Positions 1 to 5,118 of a DNA stretch of 5,118 bases are shown here, piece after piece. The DNA is from Ruminococcus sp. CAG:488. GTDB taxonomy: Bacteria > Bacillota > Clostridia > Oscillospirales > Acutalibacteraceae. The DNA is taken from assembly GCA_000434055.1 (NCBI GenBank), contig HF999634.1:1-5118 (forward strand), read 5' to 3'. The translations under genes and the position numbers were made by a program. The notes under the pieces were generated by a model. It was given only the letters and a program-made list of their open reading frames with translations, was not told the origin of the DNA and made no database searches. Position 1 is the stretch's first letter. Each line of letters begins with the position of its first letter.

Positions 1-153
1 TCACTACCGTGTCGACACTTCGCTACCCCGGAGGAGGAGCCTACTATCACTTTCGCTGACAGCGTCTCACTGCGGCACGGTCACGCTCCGGCTCCGAACG
101 TCCGCCGGAAGTTCAACTACCTTCGTGCCGCTTTGCTACCCTGCATGGGAGGC
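1..153. repeat. G+C-rich intergenic repeat block with direct and inverted repeats
   Basis: This stretch is about 61% G+C and ends abruptly at an A/T-rich run (about 154-185). It has internal repetition. The motif CTACC, 13 nt, GCTACCC occurs at 4-28 and again at 117-141 with identical internal spacing, and the flanking bases also match imperfectly (1-38 versus 113-151). It also holds a perfect 10-bp palindrome, GTGTCGACAC, at 9-18, and nested inverted repeats between 72 and 131. Short TCACT-type motifs recur at 1, 47 and 67. Two + strand frames stay open across it, but neither translation resembles a family I know. I infer a dispersed intergenic repeat, REP- or MITE-like, cut by the window edge. 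The alternative is the 3' end of an unrecognised gene. The left boundary is unknown. Confidence 0.5.
72..131. repeat. nested inverted repeats (8-bp outer arm, 6-bp inner arm)
   Basis: GCGGCACG at 72-79 is the exact reverse complement of CGTGCCGC at 124-131. Inside it, TCCGGC at 87-92 is the exact reverse complement of GCCGGA at 104-109, with an 11-nt loop. Together they could fold as a two-tier G+C-rich stem in RNA or single-stranded DNA. No T-run follows 131 directly (the nearest is about 158-163), so this is not a standard intrinsic terminator. It may be the structural core of the repeat block or act as a transcript barrier. Confidence 0.5.
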
Positions 154-185
154 AAAATTTTTTCACTGTAATTAACATCTATATT

Positions 186-193
186 GGGCGGTG
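186..193 (+). promoter_or_regulatory. ribosome binding site that selects the exoA TTG start at 199
   Basis: GGGCGGTG contains GGCGGTG, one mismatch from the GGAGGTG anti-16S complement, and ends 5 nt before the TTG at 199. The in-frame TTG at 184 lies just upstream of this motif and has no site of its own. The 199 start is therefore preferred. Confidence 0.65.
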
Positions 194-198
194 TTCAT

Positions 199-957
199 TT
201 GAGCAAGAAATTTATTTCATGGAACGTCAACGGCATAAGAGCCTGTATGAACAAGGGCTTTATGGACGTTTTTAATGAGCTGAACGCAGATATTTTCTGC
301 CTTCAGGAGACTAAAATGCAGGAAGGTCAGCTCGTTTTGGAGCTTGACGGCTACCGTCAATATTGGAGCTATGCCCTGAAGAAGGGCTATTCGCGTACTG
401 CAATATTCACCAAGGACGAGCCGCTCAGCGTAAGCTACGGTCTCGGAATTGAGGAGCTTGACACCGAGGGCAGACTTATTACGCTCGAATTTGACGATAT
501 ATATTTCATCACGGAGTACGTTCCAAACGCTCAGGACGGGCTGAAAAGAATCGACCACCGTATGAAATGGGAGGATGCTTTCAGAGCTTACGTCTCGGAG
601 CTTCAGAAGAAAAAGCCGGTTGTTTTCTGCGGTGATCTCAACGTTGCCCACAATGAAATCGACCTGAAAAACCCTAAAACGAACAGAGGCAACGCAGGCT
701 TCTCCGACGAAGAACGCGGAAAATTCGGCGAGCTGCTCGACGCAGGATTTATTGACACCTTCCGTTATTTTTACCCGGACCTTGAGAACGCCTACAGTTG
801 GTGGTCATACCGATTCAAGGCAAGGGAAAAGAACGTCGGCTGGCGTATCGACTATTTCTGCGTTTCAAAGGCTCTTGAACCGAGGCTTGAAAGCGTTAAA
901 ATACATTCGGAAATTTACGGCTCGGATCATTGTCCGGTCGAACTTGTTTTAAAATAA
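199..957 (+). CDS. exoA: exodeoxyribonuclease III / class II AP endonuclease (ExoA type)
   Basis: The product is a 252-residue Mg-dependent phosphodiesterase that cuts DNA 5' to abasic sites and trims 3' blocked ends in base excision repair in the cytoplasm. The whole exonuclease-endonuclease-phosphatase fold is present: WNVNG (8-12), metal ligand E37 in QETK, YVPN (107-110), GDLN (145-148) with D146 and N148, the ExoA-type run around EIDLKNPKTN (153-162), WWSYR (201-205), the GWRIDYF region (214-220), and the catalytic pair D243-H244 in GSDHCPVEL near the C-terminus. Length is normal for Bacillus/clostridial ExoA. A start at 184 would give 257 residues but lacks a ribosome binding site and adds residues not usual in the family. 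Two positions look odd: R66 in KKGYSRTAIF, where relatives I recall have Gly, and E106 before YVPN, usually a small or hydrophobic residue. I saw no clear promoter between the repeat block and the gene. The next gene starts 12 nt after the stop. Confidence 0.95.
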   Translation: MSKKFISWNVNGIRACMNKGFMDVFNELNADIFCLQETKMQEGQLVLELDGYRQYWSYALKKGYSRTAIFTKDEPLSVSYGLGIEELDTEGRLITLEFDDIYFITEYVPNAQDGLKRIDHRMKWEDAFRAYVSELQKKKPVVFCGDLNVAHNEIDLKNPKTNRGNAGFSDEERGKFGELLDAGFIDTFRYFYPDLENAYSWWSYRFKAREKNVGWRIDYFCVSKALEPRLESVKIHSEIYGSDHCPVELVLK

Positions 958-963
958 GAGGGA
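956..963 (+). promoter_or_regulatory. ribosome binding site for the gene at 970
   Basis: AAGAGGGA overlaps the last two bases of the exoA stop and ends 6 nt before the ATG at 970. The overlap with the upstream stop supports translational coupling with exoA. Confidence 0.6.
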
Positions 964-969
964 TTTACA

Positions 970-2244
970 ATGACAAAGAAAAACAAAAAAGTTATCATAA
1001 TTCTTTCGGCCGTGCTTGCCGTCTGCCTTGTTTTTACGGGGCTTACATTCAGCAAAAGCTTCACGGGCAAGCTTTTCGGCGGAATGAAAATCGACGGCGG
1101 AGAACCGCTTTCATCTGTTGTAAGCATGGAATACAAGTCCGACTATCCGCTTGTTCAAACTCAGCAGGAAAATGTTTTCTACGAAGCTTACCCCGACGGA
1201 AAAATCAAATATTTCAAATATTCCGACAAGGAATTTGTTGAGATTACAAATGTAAGAACGAAAAAAATAAGCATAACCTGCAGCTATCAGAAAATCCCGA
1301 TGACACTCTATTATCTTGAGGATACAGATGTCGGCACTATCGGCTACGGACTTTTTAATTCCAAGCAGGAAAGCGATGTTCAGACCTTTTCCTATGTTTT
1401 TGCCCGTCTTATGGACTGCCCGTCCTCTTACAAAAAGTCGGCAAGGACAGATTATATTCTGCTTCTTGACATGGAAGCCGAGGACGCTTACAAGGTTGAC
1501 AAAACATATTCCGACATATATTCATTTGATATGAATTCGGGAACGGCAACTCTGATCGTTTCCTCAAGAGACAGAACGGTTCAGGAGGACGCAACTCAGA
1601 ACGAAACGTGGACGGTGTTCACTGACAGCTCTGTAAACAGCATGAGCAAATACGATTGGTTCGCTTCGACGAGATATCACGACACCAACGCAGAGACGGT
1701 TCTCTATGACTTCATGTCGGTTGAAAGCTCAAGAAGCGTCAGAAAAGCGGAATCGACCGAGTTTGTCAACTCCCCGTCATATCAGTTCCGTGAAAAGGAC
1801 GGTGCGTATTACTGCTTTGCGAACGCCGACGACGGCTTCAAGCTTGTTAAAAACGGCAAAAAGGACGAGCCGCTTAAAAAGTTCAGCGGAAAGTTCTCTG
1901 ATTATATTGTAAGCGATCATTTCATCTTTGACCCGTCAACAACGGAATTCACCGACATTTACACGGGCGAGACAGTGTCCGGTAAAAAAACGAAATTTGA
2001 ATCGCTTTCGGGCTTCATTGCTTCGCCGAGCGGCAAAAACTTTGTTGTTTTCTGCGGCAGCGGTAAGCAGGCAATGGTAATCTACAACACAGAAAGCGGC
2101 AAAGCGAGCATTATTTCCGACAGCGACATTTTCAACAGCGGAATATGCAATTATTGCTTTATCAGCAACCAAACGGTTCTTGTGTCAAACTTCACCGAGG
2201 ATGGCGCAGCAATAAACCGTATTGTTAAATTCAACGCAGAATGA
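970..2244 (+). CDS. membrane-anchored extracytoplasmic protein of unknown function
   Basis: I do not recognise this 424-residue protein. Its N-terminus is Lys-rich (MTKKNKK), followed by one hydrophobic segment at about 8-27 and then a long polar region, so an N-in, C-out anchored or secreted protein is expected. The segment contains LAVC (16-19), but Val before Cys does not fit a normal lipobox, and no clear signal peptidase I site is visible. The rest is rich in Ser, Asp, Lys and aromatic residues. It holds short strand-turn-strand patterns with an aromatic, an acidic or polar turn and Ser/Thr-Gly: IYSFDMNSGTATLI (183-196), DIYTGETVSG (329-338) and VIYNTESGKASII (370-382). These resemble the turns of TolB/WD40-like beta-propeller blades, so a propeller-like sensor or scaffold is a guess. 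No catalytic motif is evident. Start at 970 is supported by AAGAGGGA. It lies 12 nt after exoA, and its TGA stop overlaps the next gene's ribosome binding site. Base composition is like its neighbours. Confidence 0.85.
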   Translation: MTKKNKKVIIILSAVLAVCLVFTGLTFSKSFTGKLFGGMKIDGGEPLSSVVSMEYKSDYPLVQTQQENVFYEAYPDGKIKYFKYSDKEFVEITNVRTKKISITCSYQKIPMTLYYLEDTDVGTIGYGLFNSKQESDVQTFSYVFARLMDCPSSYKKSARTDYILLLDMEAEDAYKVDKTYSDIYSFDMNSGTATLIVSSRDRTVQEDATQNETWTVFTDSSVNSMSKYDWFASTRYHDTNAETVLYDFMSVESSRSVRKAESTEFVNSPSYQFREKDGAYYCFANADDGFKLVKNGKKDEPLKKFSGKFSDYIVSDHFIFDPSTTEFTDIYTGETVSGKKTKFESLSGFIASPSGKNFVVFCGSGKQAMVIYNTESGKASIISDSDIFNSGICNYCFISNQTVLVSNFTEDGAAINRIVKFNAE

Positions 2245-2250
2245 GAGGGA
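2244..2250 (+). promoter_or_regulatory. ribosome binding site that selects the dCMP deaminase ATG at 2256
   Basis: AGAGGGA begins at the last base of the upstream TGA stop (2242-2244) and ends 5 nt before the ATG at 2256. The in-frame ATG at 2241 overlaps that stop as ATGA and would add five residues (MRGKT). It lies in front of this site, so 2256 is preferred. Confidence 0.65.
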
Positions 2251-2255
2251 AAACA

Positions 2256-2756
2256 ATGTCAAAAAGAGAGGATTATATTTCGTGGGATGAATACTTCATG
2301 GGCGTTGCTTTGCTCGCCGCAAAGAGAAGCAAGGACCCAAACACGCAGGTCGGTGCCTGCATAGTAAATGAAAACAAAAAAATCATGTCGGTCGGCTATA
2401 ACGGCTTTCCGCTCGGATGCAGCGACGACTCCTTCCCGTGGGACAGAACCGCAGATAACGACTATGACACAAAATATCCGTATGTTTGCCACGCAGAGCT
2501 TAACGCAATACTCAACAACGCCGGCGCTCCGCTGAACGGATGCAGCGTTTACGTTGCTCTTTTCCCCTGCAACGAGTGCGCCAAGGCAATAATTCAGTGC
2601 GGAATCAAAAAGGTTTTCTACCTTTCTGACAAGTATAACGGAACGAGCGGCAACCTTGCCTCCAAGCGTATGTTTGACGCCGCAGGAGTGGAATACAAAC
2701 AGTTGACTCTGCCGCACAAAGAAATTACAATCAACTTTGACGAAAGTCTTGTATAA
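2256..2756 (+). CDS. deoxycytidylate (dCMP) deaminase, compact vertebrate-like type
   Basis: The 166-residue product is a zinc-dependent cytoplasmic deaminase converting dCMP to dUMP, the substrate of thymidylate synthase. The cytidine deaminase-fold zinc site is complete: H79-A80-E81 (zinc ligand His and proton-shuttle Glu) and P104-C105-x2-C108 (two zinc Cys). Flanking family blocks are intact: YFMGVALLAAKRSKDPNTQV (13-32), GYNGFP (47-52), GCSDD (54-58), DTKYPYVCHAELNAI (71-85), VALFPCNECAK (100-110) and SDKYNG (124-129). It follows the pattern of human DCTD more closely than Bacillus ComEB: the Cys/His-rich insertion before the HAE motif and the C-terminal extension of ComEB are absent. 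Such enzymes are usually activated by dCTP and inhibited by dTTP; whether this one is cannot be read here. It starts 11 nt after the preceding gene and is probably the last gene of the three-gene unit. I see no strong terminator after it. Confidence 0.94.
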   Translation: MSKREDYISWDEYFMGVALLAAKRSKDPNTQVGACIVNENKKIMSVGYNGFPLGCSDDSFPWDRTADNDYDTKYPYVCHAELNAILNNAGAPLNGCSVYVALFPCNECAKAIIQCGIKKVFYLSDKYNGTSGNLASKRMFDAAGVEYKQLTLPHKEITINFDESLV

Positions 2757-2765
2757 TTTGCTTTT

Positions 2766-2794
2766 TTGTGATATATTTAATAGGTTAATATAAG
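2766..2794 (+). promoter_or_regulatory. possible sigma-A-type promoter for secA
   Basis: TTGTGA at 2766-2771 matches TTGACA at 4 of 6 positions, and TATAAG at 2789-2794 matches TATAAT at 5 of 6, with a 17-nt spacer. Transcription would start at about 2801, giving a leader of some 157 nt before secA. The consensus TTGACA at 2830-2835 was also considered but has no -10 box at the right distance. A match of this quality can arise by chance in A/T-rich DNA. Confidence 0.35.
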
Positions 2795-2796
2795 AC

Positions 2797-2920
2797 TCTT
2801 CACGAAAAACTTTGAAATATTGTACTTTGTTGACAACTTTCAGACATTTTTGACGAGCCTTCCTCTCAAAGGGAAGCCTTGATTTGAGATTGCACATTGT
2901 ACCTCATTCTTCCGTGAAGA
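2797..2920. repeat. widely spaced 8-bp inverted repeat framing the secA leader
   Basis: TCTTCACG at 2797-2804 is the exact reverse complement of CGTGAAGA at 2913-2920, 108 nt apart. In RNA it could close a large multi-branch structure enclosing the inner hairpins; in DNA it could be the ends of a small mobile-element remnant. I see no flanking target duplication. An 8-bp match over this distance may be fortuitous. Confidence 0.35.
2859..2889 (+). promoter_or_regulatory. mutually exclusive hairpins in the secA leader
   Basis: Hairpin A pairs CTTCC (2859-2863) with GGAAG (2872-2876) around an 8-nt loop. Hairpin B pairs TCTCAAA (2864-2870) with TTTGAGA (2883-2889). The 5' arm of B lies in the loop of A, and the 3' arm of A lies in the loop of B, so as nested structures the two compete. 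No T-run follows either and the ribosome binding site is about 55 nt further on, so no classic attenuator or sequestering switch is evident. A regulatory role is inference. Confidence 0.35.
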
Positions 2921-2943
2921 AACTAATTTAAATTCAATTTCTG

Positions 2944-2949
2944 AAAGGA
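2944..2949 (+). promoter_or_regulatory. secA ribosome binding site
   Basis: AAAGGA ends 8 nt before the ATG at 2958, a normal distance, and fixes the secA start. Confidence 0.65.
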
Positions 2950-2957
2950 ATGAAAAT

Positions 2958-5118
2958 ATGGGTCTTCTTAAAAAAATCTTCGGAGATTATTCCGCTAAGG
3001 AAGTCAAGCGGGTAGTCCCGATAAAAAATAAGGTTCTTGCCCTTGAAGAGGAGTATGCAAAGCTCACGGACAAAGAGCTTCAGGCAAAGACTCCCGAATT
3101 CAAGGAGAGACTTGCAAACGGCGAAACGCTCGACGATATTCTTCCCGAGGCTTTTGCCGCATGCCGTGAGGCTTCATGGCGTGTTCTTGGCATGAAGCAC
3201 TTCCCGGTTCAGATCATCGGCGGTATTGTTCTTCATCAGGGACGTATTGCCGAAATGAAAACAGGTGAAGGTAAAACTCTTGTTGCTACCCTCCCCGCTT
3301 ACCTCAACGCTCTTTCGGGTGACGGAGTTCACATTGTTACGGTCAATGATTACCTTGCACGCCGTGACTCCGAGTGGATGGGCAAGCTTTATAAGTTCAT
3401 GGGTCTCAAGGTAGGCCTTATCGTTCACGGACTTGACAACGATGAGCGTAAGGCAGCTTACGCCGCTGATATAACCTACGGAACGAACAACGAGATGGGC
3501 TTTGACTATCTTCGTGACAATATGGTTCCGTACAAGGAGAACAAGGTTCAGAGAGGACATAACTTTGCAATCGTCGATGAGGTCGACTCAATCCTCATTG
3601 ATGAGGCTCGTACTCCGCTTATTATTTCCGGTCGCGGCGACCAGTCAACAGAGCTTTACACCCTTGCAAACAACTTCGTTCACACTCTTACAAAAGCAGT
3701 TGTTAAGGAGATCGACTCCAAGCAGAACGCCGAGGACGTTGCCGACGGCGACTACATTGTTGATGAAAAGGCAAGAACAGCCTCTCTTACCAAGAGCGGT
3801 ATTGCTAAGGCTGAGGCCTATTTCAATGTTGACAACCTCATGGACGCCGAGAACATGACTCTTCTCCATCATATCAATCAGGCTATCAAGGCTGTAGGCG
3901 TTATGCGCCGTGACATTGACTACGTTGTTAAGGACAATCAGGTTCTTATCGTTGATGAATTCACAGGCCGTATCATGCTCGGCAGACGATATAACGAAGG
4001 TCTTCACCAGGCTATCGAGGCGAAGGAAGGCGTTAAGGTTGAGCACGAGAGTAAAACTCTTGCGACCATCACCTTCCAGAACTATTTCCGTCTTTACAAG
4101 AAGCTTTCCGGTATGACCGGTACAGCTATGACGGAGAGCCAGGAATTCCAGGAGATCTACTCACTCGACGTTGTTGAAATTCCGACTAACAAACCGATGA
4201 TCCGTATTGACAACCACGACCTTGTTTACAAGACCGAGGCTGCCAAATATAATGCACTCATAAATCAGGTCATGGAGTGCCACGAAAAGGGTCAGCCCGT
4301 GCTCGTCGGTACTGTTTCAATTGAAAAATCCGAGGTTCTTTCCAAGCTTCTCAAATCAAGAGGAATCAAGCACGAGGTTCTCAATGCCAAGTTCCACGAA
4401 AAGGAAGCAGAGATCGTAGCTCAGGCCGGTAAGTTTGGCGCCGTTACAATTGCCACCAACATGGCAGGCCGTGGTACCGATATCATGCTCGGCGGTAACT
4501 CAGAGTTTCTCGCAAAAGCCGCTATGCGTCGCAAGGGCTATTCCGAGGAAATGATCGTTGAGGCAACAGGCTTTGCCGAGACAGACGATGAGGAAATCAT
4601 CGCCGCAAGAAAAGAATATGCAGAGCTTGAAAGCTCATTTAAAGAATCTATTAAAGAGGAAGCCGAAAAGGTTCGTGAAGCAGGCGGACTTTACATCATC
4701 GGCACAGAGCGTCACGATTCACGCCGTATCGACAACCAGTTGAGAGGCCGTTCGGGTCGTCAGGGCGATCCCGGTGAAAGCCGCTTCTATCTCTCGCTTG
4801 AGGATGACCTTATGCGTCTCTTCGGCGGTGAAAGACTTCAGGGCGTTATGAACACCCTCGGTGCAGATGAGAATATGCCGATCGATTCCAAGATGGTTTC
4901 ACGTTCAATCGAATCCGCTCAAAAGAAGAAGGAATCTCAGAACTTTGCAATCCGTAAGAACGTTCTCCAGTATGACGACGTTATGAACCGTCAGAGAGAG
5001 CTCATCTACGAACAGCGTAACCGTGTTCTCGACGGCGAGGATCTCAAAGCTTCGATTCTCAAGATGCTTGACGAATCCGTGACCGAATCAATCGACTTCT
5101 ACTGTGCATCGGCTCTTC
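2958..5118 (+). CDS. secA: preprotein translocase ATPase subunit SecA (3' end beyond window)
   Basis: SecA is the ATP-driven motor that pushes unfolded preproteins through SecYEG at the inner face of the membrane. No stop occurs in frame from 2958 to the window end: 720 codons are visible. Motifs in order: VQIIGG Q-motif region (84-89), Walker A MKTGEGKT with K106, VTVNDYLARRD (127-137), YGTNNEMGFDYLRDN (174-188), Walker B DEVDSILIDEARTP (207-220), preprotein cross-linking domain (about 225-370) including VDEFTGR (332-338), GMTGTA (385-390), NBD2 motifs ATNMAGRGTD (499-508) and GTERHDSRRIDNQLRGRSGRQGD region (582-604), then the start of the helical scaffold and wing. Between D508 and G582 lies a charged insertion about 57 residues longer than in Bacillus SecA as I recall it, at the place of the variable (VAR) segment. 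The rest of the helical region, the two-helix finger and the C-terminal linker fall beyond the window, so integrity there cannot be judged. The gene follows a 201-nt gap and may have its own promoter. Confidence 0.97.
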   Translation, partial: MGLLKKIFGDYSAKEVKRVVPIKNKVLALEEEYAKLTDKELQAKTPEFKERLANGETLDDILPEAFAACREASWRVLGMKHFPVQIIGGIVLHQGRIAEMKTGEGKTLVATLPAYLNALSGDGVHIVTVNDYLARRDSEWMGKLYKFMGLKVGLIVHGLDNDERKAAYAADITYGTNNEMGFDYLRDNMVPYKENKVQRGHNFAIVDEVDSILIDEARTPLIISGRGDQSTELYTLANNFVHTLTKAVVKEIDSKQNAEDVADGDYIVDEKARTASLTKSGIAKAEAYFNVDNLMDAENMTLLHHINQAIKAVGVMRRDIDYVVKDNQVLIVDEFTGRIMLGRRYNEGLHQAIEAKEGVKVEHESKTLATITFQNYFRLYKKLSGMTGTAMTESQEFQEIYSLDVVEIPTNKPMIRIDNHDLVYKTEAAKYNALINQVMECHEKGQPVLVGTVSIEKSEVLSKLLKSRGIKHEVLNAKFHEKEAEIVAQAGKFGAVTIATNMAGRGTDIMLGGNSEFLAKAAMRRKGYSEEMIVEATGFAETDDEEIIAARKEYAELESSFKESIKEEAEKVREAGGLYIIGTERHDSRRIDNQLRGRSGRQGDPGESRFYLSLEDDLMRLFGGERLQGVMNTLGADENMPIDSKMVSRSIESAQKKKESQNFAIRKNVLQYDDVMNRQRELIYEQRNRVLDGEDLKASILKMLDESVTESIDFYCASAL

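Larger units (their letters stand above)
2757..2957. other. non-coding gap and probable secA leader
   Basis: This 201-nt stretch is A/T-rich and holds no + strand reading frame with a believable ribosome binding site. It contains a T-run at 2762-2767, a promoter-like pair (2766-2794), the 8-bp inverted repeat at 2797-2804 and 2913-2920, alternative hairpins at 2859-2889, and the secA ribosome binding site. A weak, bulged hairpin at 2828-2846 followed by five Ts (2847-2851) could be a poor terminator, either for the upstream genes or within the leader. Confidence 0.5.

Noticed and set aside
157..185. Promoter for exoA (TATATT at 180-185 or TAACAT at 173-178)
   Set aside because: No acceptable -35 box lies at 16-18 nt from either, and the TATATT box would start transcription around or after the ribosome binding site.
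985..1040. Lipoprotein signal (LAVC at residues 16-19) in the unknown protein
   Set aside because: Val directly before Cys does not fit the lipobox, which needs Gly, Ala or Ser there, so a plain membrane anchor is more likely.
2734..2767. Possible intrinsic terminator after the dCMP deaminase: ACTTT/AAAGT stem at 2734-2747 and T-run at 2762-2767
   Set aside because: The stem is only 5 bp and A/T-rich, lies within the coding sequence, and is separated from the T-run by 14 nt.
2828..2851. Bulged hairpin TGTTGA/TCAGACA followed by TTTTT, terminator-like
   Set aside because: Six mostly weak pairs with a bulge do not make a convincing terminator. It is mentioned only within the gap description.
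2820..2881. Short frame from TTG at 2820 (20 codons) as a SecM-like arrest leader peptide
   Set aside because: There is no ribosome binding site before it, no ATG, no arrest-like motif or signal segment, and its stop does not sit near the secA start.
2259..2897. Long minus-strand open frame (212 codons)
   Set aside because: It is antisense to the well-supported dCMP deaminase, with no family resemblance and no ribosome binding site context.
3502..4116. Open frames inside secA in other phases on both strands
   Set aside because: They are shadows of the secA reading frame, caused by its codon bias; translations are low complexity and match no family.
1..5118. CRISPR array, tRNA/rRNA gene, insertion sequence with transposase, or toxin-antitoxin pair
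   Set aside because: No regularly spaced identical repeats, tRNA-like folds, transposase motifs or small paired genes were seen on either strand.

Overview
The window reads like chromosomal DNA of a low-to-mid G+C Gram-positive bacterium, most likely a gut-type clostridium of the Oscillospiraceae/Ruminococcus kind. Four points suggest this: an ExoA closer to the Bacillus/clostridial type than to enterobacterial ExoIII, purine-rich GAGGGA/AAAGGA ribosome binding sites, a TTG start, and a SecA with the long charged insertion I associate with clostridial SecAs. This placement rests on recalled family sequences, not on a search. All four genes lie on the + strand.

Layout. Bases 1-153 are a G+C-rich block (about 61% by count over 1-150, clearly above the genes) with imperfect direct repeats and nested inverted repeats. 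It looks like an intergenic repeat element, although two + strand frames stay open across it. Then come three tightly packed genes: exoA (AP endonuclease/exonuclease III, TTG start at 199), an unrecognised membrane-anchored extracytoplasmic protein (970-2244), and a dCMP deaminase of the compact vertebrate-like type (2256-2756). The gaps are only 12 and 11 nt and the internal ribosome binding sites are alike, so the three are probably one transcript.

A 201-nt non-coding gap (2757-2957) follows. It holds a possible promoter, a far-spaced 8-bp inverted repeat and two hairpins that cannot form together. Then secA starts at 2958 and runs off the window end with 720 codons visible and no in-frame stop.

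How the genes work together: dCMP deaminase feeds dUMP to thymidylate synthesis and so influences the dUTP pool. ExoA cuts abasic sites, including those left after uracil removal from DNA. A functional link between the two is reasonable but inferred. The middle protein and SecA share only an envelope/secretion theme. Most of the window is ordinary housekeeping sequence. I found no convincing new defence, mobile or biosynthetic system. The items most worth a second look are the unknown anchored protein, the repeat block at the left edge, the structured secA leader and two odd residues in ExoA.
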